A stretch of DNA of 64,000 nucleotides from Clostridium cellulovorans 743B (GCF_000145275.1 NC_014393.1:248001-312000), one strand, 5' to 3'. Positions 34,796 to 44,037 are shown, counted from the stretch's first letter. Translations and numbers: made by a program. Notes: generated from the letters alone by a model not told the origin.

Positions 34796-35527
34796 ATGGA
34801 AGTAATAAAAGTTCATAATCTTTATAAGTCTTATGGGGATGTTCAAGTGGTGAAGGGTGTTAGTTTAACAGTAAAGAAAGGTGAGATATTTGGATTACTT
34901 GGGGCCAATGGGGCAGGGAAGAGTACTACCATAGAGTGTATTTTAGGGACAAAGAATTTTGATGATGGGCAGGTATCTATCCTAGGTATGAATCCTAAAA
35001 AAGAAAGAAAAAAGCTATTTCAGAAGGTTGGGGTACAGTTTCAAGAATCTAATTATCAAGATAAGATTACAGTGAAAGAGTTGTGTGAAATAACAGAAGT
35101 TCTTTATAAAAATCCATTAGATTACAACAAATTATTAGAGCAATTTAAACTTCAAGATAAGGTTAAAAATCTAGTAAGCGAACTATCTGGAGGTGAAAAG
35201 CAACGATTATTTATTATCCTAGCATTAATTCCGAGGCCAGAAGTGGTATTCTTAGACGAGCTTACAACAGGACTAGATGCAAAGGCTAGAAGAGATGTAT
35301 GGAAATGCTTGTTGAACTTAAAAAAGCAAGGACTCACAATCTTTTTAACATCGCATTTTATGGATGAGGTTGAAATACTGTGCGATAATATATGTATTTT
35401 AAAAAATGGAGTAGCAGATTTTTATGGAACAGTTGAAGAAGCAGTGACACTGAGTCCATATGAAAAATTTGAGGATGCTTATTTATGGTTTGTAGATGAG
35501 GAGGAGTTGAATGATGAAAGTATTTAA
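34796..35527 (+). CDS. ABC transporter ATPase (ABC-2 exporter type)
   Basis: The 243-residue ATPase has Walker A GANGAGKSTT, Q-loop VGVQFQES, signature ELSGGEKQRL and H-loop LTSHFMDE. Walker B reads VVFLDELTTGLD, so Leu replaces the usual Pro after Asp-Glu; the catalytic Glu is intact. With the overlapping permease it forms a drug or lantibiotic-type exporter; the substrate cannot be told. AGGAGGG precedes the start. Probably regulated by the double-MerR protein upstream. Confidence 0.88.
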   Translation: MEVIKVHNLYKSYGDVQVVKGVSLTVKKGEIFGLLGANGAGKSTTIECILGTKNFDDGQVSILGMNPKKERKKLFQKVGVQFQESNYQDKITVKELCEITEVLYKNPLDYNKLLEQFKLQDKVKNLVSELSGGEKQRLFIILALIPRPEVVFLDELTTGLDAKARRDVWKCLLNLKKQGLTIFLTSHFMDEVEILCDNICILKNGVADFYGTVEEAVTLSPYEKFEDAYLWFVDEEELNDESI

Positions 35528-36257
35528 AGCAATGCTAAAAACTGAATTAAAGTTATCACTAAGAGGCATGGATATGTTCATCTTTGCAATCTGTATGCCA
35601 GTGGTAGCAACTATTATTTTAGGTATTATTTATGGTGATAAACCCGCATTTCCTGGAGCAGATTTTACATTCTTGGAACAATCCTTTGCAGCTGTATCAA
35701 CCATTTCAATATGTGCAGGTGGTGTCATGGGGTTACCATTAGTATTATCTGAGTATCGTCATAGAAAAATATTAAAAAGATTTAGAGTAACACCAGTTAG
35801 CCCATCTGTGATTTTAGTAGTTCAAGGCGTAATCTATGCTTTATATTCCATTGTTTCATTAATTCTTGTTTATTTGACAGCAAAAGTATTTTTTAATTTT
35901 CAACTTAGAGGTTCATGGACAAACTTTTTAGGAGCATATACATTGGTGATGATATCAATATTCAGTATTGGATTTATGGTAGGAGGAATAGCGAAAAATA
36001 CTAAGATAGCAGGTGTAATTGCCAGCATTCTATATTTTCCTATGCTTATATTCTCAGGAGCGACATTACCATACGAAGTTATGCCAACAGCTCTTCAAAA
36101 GGTGGCGGACATCTTACCCTTGACTCAGGGAATAAAGCTTTTAAAAAATGCATCACTCAATTTAAACTTAGATAATGTAATACTACCAATTTTAGTTGTA
36201 AGTGCAATTACTGTGATATGTATTGGGGTATCTATTAAGTTTTTTAGGTGGGAGTAA
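35511..36257 (+). CDS. ABC-2 type permease
   Basis: The 248-residue membrane protein has about six transmembrane segments, with the ABC-2 motif around LILVYLTAKVFF and the characteristic late segment PMLIFSGATLPYEVMPTALQ, then LPLTQGIKLL. It overlaps the ATPase gene by 17 nt, which implies translational coupling and a 1:1 complex. Its ribosome binding site GAGGAG lies within the ATPase gene. No terminator of strength follows. Confidence 0.88.
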   Translation: MMKVFKAMLKTELKLSLRGMDMFIFAICMPVVATIILGIIYGDKPAFPGADFTFLEQSFAAVSTISICAGGVMGLPLVLSEYRHRKILKRFRVTPVSPSVILVVQGVIYALYSIVSLILVYLTAKVFFNFQLRGSWTNFLGAYTLVMISIFSIGFMVGGIAKNTKIAGVIASILYFPMLIFSGATLPYEVMPTALQKVADILPLTQGIKLLKNASLNLNLDNVILPILVVSAITVICIGVSIKFFRWE

Positions 36258-36476
36258 TTTAAAATTGATAAAGAAGCAGTAATAGTTTAAACAGCTTTAT
36301 AATATTGTTTTCATACAAGGAATTGAGTAAAAAAGTGTAAAAACTTCATTTAGATAAGATACTAAAAAGGGGATGCCTTTTCATGGTTTTAAGGATTAAA
36401 AACAGTACCATTTATAAAGACAGTCCCGTTTCTTTTCATAGAAAAAGTAATCTGTAAGGAAATCGCATGTACTAAT

Positions 36477-37052
36477 TTAGCAAAGAACAATGATTTTATA
36501 TGGAGTAGTTTGGGCAGGTATACTCTTGGTTGTAGGGCCATAGACAACAATTAGGTTTCTGTTTCTAGGGTATTTGCTAAAAAACTGATCATTTGTCAGA
36601 ATAACCTCAGTAGCTAGGGAAATATTTAGTTTCAAATTTCCATCGCTGCTTACAAGATCATTATTAAAATAGTCTACGGTAATATTTTGATATTCTGTGT
36701 TTTTTGCCATAACAATTGCAGGATATTGAGGAGGATAAATAAGAATGGTAGGTGCATTTGAGTCGTAGAATCCGGTTACTTCGTCGCCTAACTCTACCAC
36801 TTCATGATCTACGAAATAAGTTCCAGGGGATATCACAAAATTCACTGGTCCCCTGTTTTTGTTTTCCACTGACATTAATTTATAGCAACCTGCTGATGCA
36901 TCATTTTGACCTGGGTTTAGATCTTCAATCCTTGTAACGGTGCCACTAAAGGCTGTAAACTTTTGTGAGCTATTTCCCAACTTTCCGTTGCAGGAGGGGC
37001 AAATAGCTCGACTCATGTAGTAAGGACAACAGGTAAATTGGTTATTATCCAT
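36477..37052 (-). CDS. Hypothetical protein with N-terminal cysteine motifs
   Basis: Start at 37052 (MDNNQFTCCPYYMSRAICPS) is supported by AAGGAG; an upstream start would cross it. The ~192-residue product has CCPYYM and CPSC near the N-terminus, possibly a metal site. Further on, beta-rich sequence follows with GTYFVDHEVVELGDEVTGFY and ILIYPPQYPAIV. No signal peptide is seen. It may belong to a clostridial family of spore- or surface-associated proteins, but I do not recognise it. It is isolated between convergent and divergent spacers. Confidence 0.6.
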   Translation of the reverse strand: MDNNQFTCCPYYMSRAICPSCNGKLGNSSQKFTAFSGTVTRIEDLNPGQNDASAGCYKLMSVENKNRGPVNFVISPGTYFVDHEVVELGDEVTGFYDSNAPTILIYPPQYPAIVMAKNTEYQNITVDYFNNDLVSSDGNLKLNISLATEVILTNDQFFSKYPRNRNLIVVYGPTTKSIPAQTTPYKIIVLC

Positions 37053-37259
37053 ATAATACTCCTTTCTATTACTGCATTTACGCATCACCATTAGCAGTAT
37101 ATGAGGCATTCTGAGAAGTGCTACTTAGTCCACATATATGAAGATAAAATAGTAGTTAAAGGAAGAGACTTCTATAATCAAAAGTGGATATCTACGGCTC
37201 AATTTTATATTAAATTAGGTGTGTAAGCCTAGTGATTGCTAGCTAACCATAAAAAAATT

Positions 37260-37301
37260 AAAGACTCAATGTGATGACTTTTGTCTGAACATTGGGTCTT
37301 T
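37260..37301 (+). terminator. Hairpin terminator (either direction)
   Basis: AAAGACTCAATGT (37260-37272) pairs with ACATTGGGTCTTT (37289-37301) with one G-T pair. No + strand gene lies directly upstream, so it may be the end of a lost gene. Confidence 0.6.
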
Positions 37302-37714
37302 GTAATACAACTTTGGTGGTTTTCGGATAATGAAGGGTGAACCATATCATAAATAGAAATAAACTGCTCATAATCAGAATGAGAAGTCCAATGTTTTAGA
37401 GTGAGTGAAGCGCCTCTTAGGGAAAAAATCATTTTATAAGGTGATTAGTCGAAACTTGTTAAAATTGTCAAGTGGTTTGGAAAAAAATTAAAATATTTTA
37501 TGCAATTAAAGATGAAAAAGTCATGTTTTGTCTATAAATGTTGAGTATTAGGGAAAAATATAATATACTGAAGAGTATACATATAACCAGTATATGTGGT
37601 ATTTGTGATACATAGCGGATTATAAATGAATAAAATATTTATAGCTTAAGTTGTGTAGCAATAAGTTATTGACAAAATTTCAAAGTAAAACAGACTGTAT
37701 GTCTAGGAGGGGTT
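37302..37714 (+). other. 413-bp non-coding leader of the chemoreceptor gene
   Basis: A GGTGAACCATATCATAAA segment near 37335 resembles the flank of the 72-bp repeats (GGTGAACCGTACCATAAG). The rest is AT-rich; AGTATAC...GTATACAT-like short dyads occur at ~37570. No flagellar sigma-D promoter was recognised. Confidence 0.4.
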
Positions 37715-39223
37715 ATGATGACGGACACATATAACGTTAAAAGAGTTCATAAGGTAAGTCTTATTATGACATGTTTAATCATATTTTCTATGATTATTGA
37801 TGCAACTATAGCAGGAGGAAGTAAAGCCGGCATTACACTGGCTACACGAGCCTCAGCGTGTGTTATTATTGGTATTATCAATTACTTTTTACCAATAAAT
37901 GACTATATTAAAGGTTTGATTTTTGGAATAGTGCCAAGTATCAGTATGTGCCTGCTTTCAGCTTTATATGGATTTCAACTAAGTAGACATTATATTATTA
38001 TATGCACTGTTGGGTTAATGGCTTTATACTTTAGAAAAGAGGTTACAATAGCACATGGAGTTATAACAAATATAGCGTTGCTTGTTACTTTTTTAGTAAA
38101 TCCTGATAGTATATCAGGTCTAGGCACGGATGTTGAAGACTTCATTTTTGTGTTGATCATTCTTGATGCTACCATTGCTATGTTATATTTTTTAAGTAAA
38201 TGGGGAAGAGCTCTTGTGAATGAAGGCGCTCAGAAAACAGCACAATCAGAAGAACTTTTGAAAAAGTTGCAGAATACTTTTACAAAGGTAGAAGATAATA
38301 CGGACACCATCGATAATAGAATAAGCGAGCTGAATAGTAATATAAATTGTATAACTGAAGCAAGTAATAATATAACTACTTCAGTTCAGGAGATGGCTAA
38401 AGCTATACAAGAAGAAGCTATTAGTGTTACTGGGGTAAATGAAACAATGGCGGATTCATTAGAAATGGTAAATGAAACCTGGGATATATCGAAAGGTATA
38501 TCAAATAGAGCTGATGTAGTTAGTGAAAAGGTCAGTGAGGGCTGGGATAGAATGCAGCAGATGAATAATCAGATTAATATTATAAGTGATTCTATTTCTA
38601 CAGCTAACACTACTGTATCTGAACTTCAATCAAGTATGGAGACGGTAAATAACTTATTACAAGGAATATCAGAAATTGCAGTGCAAACAAACCTTTTAGC
38701 ACTTAATGCTGCTATAGAATCAGCACGTGCAGGAGAGCATGGAAAAGGATTTGCTGTTGTTGCTGATGAGGTAAGAAAGCTAGCAGATCAAAGTACAATC
38801 ATAGTAAATGATATAACTCAGGTAACAACAGCGTTATCCAATAAGTCACAAGAGGCTTTTGAAAAGGTTAATCAAGGTAGTAATGCAGTAAAAGAGGGTA
38901 AAGAACTTATAAACAATATATCAACATATTTTAAGGATATTAAAGATACATTTAATGACACCAACACAGAGATATCAAAAGGATTAAGTAAAATTGAAGC
39001 AGTTGCAGATAAGTTTTTAAATGTTCAACGTGATATGGAAAATATGGCAGGTTTAGCAGAACAGAACGCCGCAGCTACTGAAGAAATATTAGCTACTATT
39101 GAAAATGAAAATACTCAAATAATTCAAATTGGTAATTCATTATATGAAATACGCGAATTAAGTGGAGATCTTAAGAAAATGATTAGCTCTAATAATAATA
39201 GGAGCGTAATGAAATTGAATTAG
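37715..39223 (+). CDS. Methyl-accepting chemotaxis protein with polytopic N-terminus
   Basis: The 502-residue receptor begins with five or six hydrophobic segments (~10-175) instead of the usual two with a periplasmic sensor, so sensing is probably within the membrane. The rest is a helical signalling domain; residues ~320-345 contain the conserved hairpin tip (AVQTNLLALNAAIESARAGE, GFAVVADEVRKLAD) that contacts CheA and CheW. AGGAGGGG precedes ATGATG at 37715. The gene is single, ended by a terminator at 39275. The ligand is unknown. Confidence 0.9.
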   Translation: MMTDTYNVKRVHKVSLIMTCLIIFSMIIDATIAGGSKAGITLATRASACVIIGIINYFLPINDYIKGLIFGIVPSISMCLLSALYGFQLSRHYIIICTVGLMALYFRKEVTIAHGVITNIALLVTFLVNPDSISGLGTDVEDFIFVLIILDATIAMLYFLSKWGRALVNEGAQKTAQSEELLKKLQNTFTKVEDNTDTIDNRISELNSNINCITEASNNITTSVQEMAKAIQEEAISVTGVNETMADSLEMVNETWDISKGISNRADVVSEKVSEGWDRMQQMNNQINIISDSISTANTTVSELQSSMETVNNLLQGISEIAVQTNLLALNAAIESARAGEHGKGFAVVADEVRKLADQSTIIVNDITQVTTALSNKSQEAFEKVNQGSNAVKEGKELINNISTYFKDIKDTFNDTNTEISKGLSKIEAVADKFLNVQRDMENMAGLAEQNAAATEEILATIENENTQIIQIGNSLYEIRELSGDLKKMISSNNNRSVMKLN

Positions 39224-39274
39224 AAAGCATAATACGCAATTAAGTTAGTTTGAAACATTCATATATAATGATTT

Positions 39275-39316
39275 AAGGGGCAAACCTTCTAAACGACAGG
39301 TTTGTCCCTTGATTTT
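39275..39316 (+). terminator. Rho-independent terminator of the chemoreceptor gene
   Basis: AAGGGGCAAACCT (39275-39287) pairs with AGGTTTGTCCCTT (39298-39310), then GATTTTT. Confidence 0.85.
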
Positions 39317-39324
39317 TAACAATA

Positions 39325-39497
39325 TACAAATGGATGGCCAGATGATACGCTAACCCTTGAGCAAGATGAGGACACGAGAAAGAATTTAATGAAAGAGTTG
39401 TATTTTAGAAACTCATAAAGATTGGGTAGATAAGGATCCAATTAAGAGTATCCAGGTTAGTGGAAAGTACATAAATGAGAAGTTTGGTGATAAATAA
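39325..39497 (+). pseudogene. Frameshifted gene fragment, family unknown
   Basis: One frame reads NGWPDDTLTLEQDEDTRKNL, then MKELYFRNS and a stop. A different frame continues ETHKDWVDKDPIKSIQVSGK, then YINEKFGDK and a stop at 39495. The two look like one decayed reading frame joined by a frameshift near 39405. No start or ribosome binding site is visible. Confidence 0.4.
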
Positions 39498-39534
39498 AAT
39501 TAAAGTAAGACAAGATGGTGATAACGAATCATTT

Positions 39535-40218
39535 TCAGAAAATGATGATTATTTTCGCTGGAAAAGAGTTAAATCTCAAAAATCCTAATAACGCACCGCA
39601 CATGCATCCGCAGAAGATTGCTAAGGTATAATAGCGGAAATTAAAAGCCACTAAAGCAAAGAATACCATTACGAGCAGAGTTACTAATGTAGCAAGACCG
39701 TCCAAGCCATCTGTCAAGTTTACTGAATTGGTTGTGGCTACATAAATGAATATAATAAATGGTATGTATAATAATTTAAGATCTATCATTTTTCCTGCAA
39801 AGGGAAGGATAATTGTTGATCCGATTTCGGGATTGTAATATGCGTAAATTGCAAAAGTGGTGGAAGCAAAAAGTAATAGTATCATCTTCTGTTTTGAAGT
39901 TAACCCCTGGTTCTTCTTATGTACCTTTTTTAAAAAGTCATCAAGAAAACCTATAAAGCCAAATGCTATTAAGGAATAGAAAATAAACTGAATTTCCTCG
40001 TTATACTGCTTTATGAAAAACAACATTGCAATTATAGATGAGAGGATAAATATAATACCACCAAAGGTAGGAGTTGCTGCTTTTTTATAATGACTCTTCG
40101 GACCTTCTTCGCGGATATTCTGACCTAGTTTCAATTTTTTAAATATTGGGACAAGTATAGTCCCAATAAGGGAAGATAATAAGAAACTTAATAAAATGGC
40201 ATAAACAATATTGATCAT
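39535..40218 (-). pseudogene. mraY: Truncated MraY-like phospho-MurNAc-pentapeptide transferase
   Basis: MraY transfers phospho-MurNAc-pentapeptide to undecaprenyl phosphate in the membrane. This copy has the expected early motifs: GPKSHYKKAATPTFGGIIF, FLDDFLKK with the Asp pair, and TNSVNLTDGLDGLAT. After FLRFNSFPAK it runs into IIIIF and stops, where intact proteins continue with the MGDTGSL block that contains a catalytic Asp. It has ~227 residues compared with ~320. A perfect short palindrome, ATCATTTTCaGAAAATGAT, covers the truncation point (39526-39544). A complete mraY must exist elsewhere. Confidence 0.75.
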
Positions 40219-40401
40219 TATGAACACCAGCTTTCTTTTTATTTAAATATTTTGGAAGCTTCATAATTATGGTAATGTATTAAATGTAATGACTCAATAA
40301 CTATGTATAAGTATCAAATTTAGTTGAAAAATACCGAATAATTAGTTGAATATTATTCAACCCAATATTTCTATTTGACGCTGAAACTTTCTTCTTAAGT
40401 A

Positions 40402-40544
40402 TCAATTTTTAGCTTTAGACATTTATATAACTTGTCTAAGGCTATTTTTATAGACAAAACAAAGTATTACAACAAGGAATATATTTACAATATGTGTTAT
40501 AATTAAGTGAGAAACAAATTTAAGTAATTTAAGAATAGTAATTT
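40402..40544 (+). repeat. Dispersed terminator-promoter repeat, copy 4
   Basis: CTTTAGACA...TTGTCTAAGGCTATTTTTATA hairpin and TTTACAATATGTG, with the best -10 of the family, TGT-TATAAT (hexamer 40498-40503). The tail ends only ~35 bp before the gene at 40580, so transcription of that gene from this repeat is likely. Confidence 0.75.
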
Positions 40545-40579
40545 ATACGCCCTACATATTTAAAAGGAGTAGAAAAGAC

Positions 40580-41122
40580 ATGAATTTAGAAGATTTAAGA
40601 GATGACATTGCCATTAGGCAAAAAAAAGGAATTCCATTCATAGTAGCATCGATAATTCTATGGTCATTTATCATAGTAGTGGTGAATCTCAACTTGCCAA
40701 TCTACTATATGAACCTTTTGATTTTCTGTTGCTCTTGTCCATTAGTGCCAATAGCATGGGGCATTGGGAAAATACTACATATAGATATTTTTGATAAGAG
40801 CAATCCATTGGGGCAAGTGGGCTTTATTTTTACACTTAATCAATTGATATATTTACTAATTGTAATGTGGGTTTTTAATGCAGTTCCTGGGAAAATGTTA
40901 ATGGTTTATGCAATGGTATTTGGTGGACACTTATTTCCATATTCATGGCTGTATAAATCAATTAGTTATAAAATATTTGCAATAATTGTTCCTCTTTTAG
41001 CTTTGTATATTGGTAGTACATTTTCACCTGTTGTTTTGGCAGGAACTATGCTTTTTGTGGAAATAATTTTTGTAGTGGCTCTTTTGGGAGAAATGAAAAA
41101 ACTAAAACATAATGCAAACTAA
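40580..41122 (+). CDS. Polytopic membrane protein, DUF7010-like
   Basis: The 180-residue protein starts with a conserved-looking cytoplasmic segment (LEDLRDDIAIRQKKGIPFIV) followed by five or six hydrophobic helices. The pattern fits a small integral membrane family (DUF7010) found beside AraC/GyrI-type regulators; I base this on the N-terminal motif only. AAAAGGAG precedes the ATG. The promoter is probably copy 4 of the dispersed repeat. Function unknown. Confidence 0.7.
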   Translation: MNLEDLRDDIAIRQKKGIPFIVASIILWSFIIVVVNLNLPIYYMNLLIFCCSCPLVPIAWGIGKILHIDIFDKSNPLGQVGFIFTLNQLIYLLIVMWVFNAVPGKMLMVYAMVFGGHLFPYSWLYKSISYKIFAIIVPLLALYIGSTFSPVVLAGTMLFVEIIFVVALLGEMKKLKHNAN

Positions 41123-41532
41123 ACTACTATAGAAAAATTATGAATCTTAGAAATAAAAAATTATGCTTTAAAACTAATTTAATCTTAAAAGTATTATTCA
41201 TAGATATAGTTTGGATTTATATGCTACAATTGTACATATTACACAATGATTTATCACATTTAGAGATTTGATTTTTAAAATTTATGTACAATAATATTTA
41301 TGATGTTATTATATTGGGGGTTAAAAAATGATAATAATTCGCGTGAATCTAGGTTTTTTCGGAGGTAAGGTAACATCAGTAACAAAGCTCTATGCAGAAT
41401 CAGCCTTATAGACAATGGCGATAACTGCATGGAGAATACTTTAATCGCCTTTTCATTCTAATTTTGAAATGTTAGTAAGCCTGATTTTGCATCTTTTACT
41501 TAACTATTTCTGAAGTGAAGGAGCAAGTTAGA
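41123..41532. other. 410-bp accessory spacer with repeat copy and short ORF
   Basis: A ~38-bp segment at ~41146-41185 (TTAGAAATAAAAAATTATGC, then TTTAAAACTAATTTAAT) matches ~10905-10943. A 27-codon ORF at 41328-41411 (MIIIRVNLGFFGGKVTSVTK...) follows GGGGG but has no recognisable product. It may be a relic. Confidence 0.4.
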
Positions 41533-41796
41533 ATGAAATATATAAATGCTACAGAAGTATTACCTTTAGATTTACTTAGCGAGATCCAGAAATATATTGC
41601 TGGTGAGGTATTATATATCCCACAACCAAAAGGGTTAAAGAATTCTTGGGGAAGCAGAAGTGGTGCAAGACAAGAAATTATTAATAGAAACAAACAAATT
41701 AAATCAGAAAAAGAAGATGGTAGAAGTATTGAGGAACTTATGATGAAATACAATCTTTCCTATGATACAATAAAGAAAATTGTATATTTAAAATAG
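41533..41796 (+). CDS. CD3324-family DNA-binding protein (Mor-like helix-turn-helix)
   Basis: Start ATG 41533 follows GAAGGAG; the 87-residue protein reads MKYINATEVLPLDLLSEIQK, then YIAGEVLYIPQPKG, the signature of small clostridial CD3324-type proteins. The C-terminal segment (SIEELMMKYNLSYDTIKKIV) is a helix-turn-helix like that of Mor-type activators. It is a single gene with its own terminator. The target is unknown. Confidence 0.82.
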   Translation: MKYINATEVLPLDLLSEIQKYIAGEVLYIPQPKGLKNSWGSRSGARQEIINRNKQIKSEKEDGRSIEELMMKYNLSYDTIKKIVYLK

Positions 41797-41807
41797 TATT
41801 AACATAA

Positions 41808-41845
41808 AAAACCTCTGCAAGTTTTCAGACCTGCAGAGGTTTTGT
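41808..41845 (+). terminator. Rho-independent terminator
   Basis: AAAACCTCTGCA pairs with TGCAGAGGTTTT (41832-41843) around a 12-nt loop. Confidence 0.88.
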
Positions 41846-41933
41846 GCATAAAATAACTATAGTGATTATTTACCTTTTACTATGGAATAGCATAGTTTAC
41901 AATTCAAATAAAGACACTTTTGGAGGTATGCGT

Positions 41934-42704
41934 ATGATTAATAGTGAAACGATAATCAAAAAGCTCAAAGAAGAATTAGAACCGATACAATATATTCATG
42001 CAATGTGGCTTGAGGGTGCTGATGCTATAGGACAAGCAGATGAATAGTCTGATTTAGACATTTATATTGATATTGAAGATGAATATGAACAGCAAGCAAT
42101 TGATAAGGTTGAAAATATACTATCAAAAGTTGCAGAAATAGATTATAAGTATGTAATGAATCATGGTCATCCCAAGCTTCGTCAGCGAATTTATCACTTA
42201 AAAGGTAGTAGCGAATATCTTATGATTGATCTCTGCTTACAGCTACATAGTAGAAATAAAGAGGAATTTTTGTATATAAAAGATAATCAAATTGAAGCAG
42301 CTAAGGTGATTTTTGATAAATCAGAAATTATTCAGTATAAAGACTATAATGAATGTGACTATAAAAGCTTCAATATAGCTCGCCTTGAAGAATGTAAATA
42401 TCGTTACAGCCAACATTGCAGAGTTAAGAAATATGTTCATCGAGGGATGTATCTTGAAGCATATGCCTATTACAATAGATATGTATTGGAACCATTAATT
42501 GATATGCTGCGACTGATACACACACCTTCTCATGCACATTATTATTTGATACATATTTCTCAGCATATCCCGAAGTCAGAAGTAAAAAAGCTTGAATTTT
42601 TTGCAAAAATATCATCACTTAAAGATATTGATGAAAAAATGCACTTAGCTGAAACTTGGTTTTTAGAATTAATGCTTGAACTAGAGAAATTAGAAATTAA
42701 ATGA
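41934..42704 (+). pseudogene. Nucleotidyltransferase-domain protein with an in-frame TAG in the active site
   Basis: ATG 41934 has GGAGG 7 nt upstream. The frame reads ...MWLEGADAIGQADE, then TAG at 42045-42047, then SDLDIYIDIEDEYEQQ in the same frame to a stop at 42704. The block GADAxGxADExSDLD is the catalytic metal-binding loop of aminoglycoside-type nucleotidyltransferases; the stop lies just before the Asp-x-Asp pair. The following ~215 residues look intact and unshifted. A single substitution (for example TAT to TAG) explains it, so the gene is probably newly dead or carries a sequencing error. The rest of the frame has a helical C-terminal domain. Confidence 0.75.
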
Positions 42705-42758
42705 GAAAGTTTCAATTTATAGGTTGGATAGAAATTATAAATAATATGGAGGTAAGAG

Positions 42759-43622
42759 ATGAGCATATATAAATCACAAGATGGAAAAATTGCGTCAATA
42801 AAATTATATGATGCACAATTGCAAAAGTTAGGATATCTATTTAGTGATAAATATGTAACTACAAGTTTTGGGAAGATTCATCTTATTGAAACTGGAAATA
42901 TGAAAGGGAAGCCCCTTTTAGTTTTTCATGGTGGAAATAGTACAACAGCATACAATTTATTGATGTATAAATTTTTGTTAAAGGATTTTCATGTTTATGC
43001 TATAGACACAATAGGACATCCTGGGAAAAGTGATGAAGTTTGTTTATCCTCGAATAATTATGATTACGGAAAGTGGGCAAGTGAAGTAATTACTGCAATA
43101 GGATATGATAAAATAAGTTGTTTTGGAGTTTCTTTCGGTGGAGGAATTTTGGCAAAACTTATGTGCATTGCACCAGAAAAGATTGAAAAAGCAGTTTTAG
43201 TTGTGCCAGCAGGTATTAATAATGCATTGCCAATATCTTCAGTAAAGATGCTAATTCCATTGATAAAGTATGTTGTGACAAAGAAAGAAAAGTATCTAAA
43301 AGAAACAGCTTTATATATGGCACTTTCTGAAATAGTTCTGGATGAAGATACATTAGATACTATAAAAGATAGTTTTGATAATGTAAAAACCAAAGTAGGA
43401 ATGCCAAGCAATATTATGAGGAAATTATTAAGAAATTATAAAACTCCAACACTGGTTATGGCGGCAGAGAAGGATTGTCTTTTCCCTGCTAAAAGGGTTT
43501 TATCTCGAGCAAAAACAATTATTCCAAACTGCAAGGTCCATATGTTAAAAGGATGTGGTCATATGCATATAATGCCTCAATATGAAAAGAAAATGATTGT
43601 TGATTTTCTTATTGATAGTTAG
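42759..43622 (+). CDS. Alpha/beta hydrolase
   Basis: The 287-residue protein shows a complete hydrolase: oxyanion motif HGG in LLVFHGGNSTTA, nucleophile elbow GVSFGG with Ser125, acid region MAAEKDCLFPA and histidine in GCGHMH. No signal peptide or anchor, so it is cytoplasmic. It lies 54 bp behind the broken nucleotidyltransferase gene, with its own GGAGG. Similar proteins include epoxide hydrolase- and lipase-like enzymes; the substrate is unknown. Copy 5 of the dispersed repeat follows its stop. Confidence 0.82.
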   Translation: MSIYKSQDGKIASIKLYDAQLQKLGYLFSDKYVTTSFGKIHLIETGNMKGKPLLVFHGGNSTTAYNLLMYKFLLKDFHVYAIDTIGHPGKSDEVCLSSNNYDYGKWASEVITAIGYDKISCFGVSFGGGILAKLMCIAPEKIEKAVLVVPAGINNALPISSVKMLIPLIKYVVTKKEKYLKETALYMALSEIVLDEDTLDTIKDSFDNVKTKVGMPSNIMRKLLRNYKTPTLVMAAEKDCLFPAKRVLSRAKTIIPNCKVHMLKGCGHMHIMPQYEKKMIVDFLIDS

Positions 43623-43664
43623 GTTTGATATAATTGAAAATGAATGTATTGAGTTAGTACCATT

Positions 43665-43803
43665 TAAATATGATTTATAGCCTTAGACATTGATATAACT
43701 TGTCTAAGGATATTTTTATAGATGAAAATGTCGCAGCATATGTAGCTAGCTATTATAAGCTTAGTAGTAAATATTTACAAAATATGTTACACTTGAAAGA
43801 GCT
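43665..43803 (+). repeat. Dispersed terminator-promoter repeat, copy 5
   Basis: TTATAGCCTTAGACA...TTGTCTAAGGATATTTTTATA hairpin, then TTTACAAAATATGT-TACACT (hexamer 43788-43793). The tail is diverged. It is placed ~105 bp before the leader ORF of the MFS gene. Confidence 0.65.
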
Positions 43804-43895
43804 TAAATAAATGTTAATATTAATTTTCAAGCAAAAGGTGAATAGAAATTTGCATTAGAATTATATACTTAATTTATATATAAACTTACTTTATT

Positions 43896-44001
43896 AGGAG
43901 GTACAAAAATGAAGCTTTGTATTGTATTAGCTCCATGCAGGGTCTAATTAGGACAAATCCGCATGGAGTAAAAATCTAGTCCGAAAAGACTTTGCATTTT
44001 T
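43896..44001 (+). promoter_or_regulatory. Leader-peptide attenuator upstream of the MFS exporter gene
   Basis: AGGAGG (43896-43901) and ATG 43909 start a 12-codon ORF, MKLCIVLAPCRV, ending at 43947. Two mutually exclusive hairpins follow: CTCCATGC (43931-43938) with GCATGGAG (43961-43968), or TGCA..GTCT..GGAC (43936-43954) with GTCC..AGAC..TGCA (43979-43996) followed by five T. The second has terminator form; the first would prevent it. Ribosome position on the short ORF can choose between them. Confidence 0.8.
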
Positions 44002-44037
44002 AGAGATAACATCAAAATAAAAAGGAGCAAAGTCAAA

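Noticed and set aside
42045..42047. TAG read as pyrrolysine in the nucleotidyltransferase
   Set aside because: Clostridial nucleotidyltransferases do not use pyrrolysine and no PYL signals are in the window; one substitution is the simpler cause.
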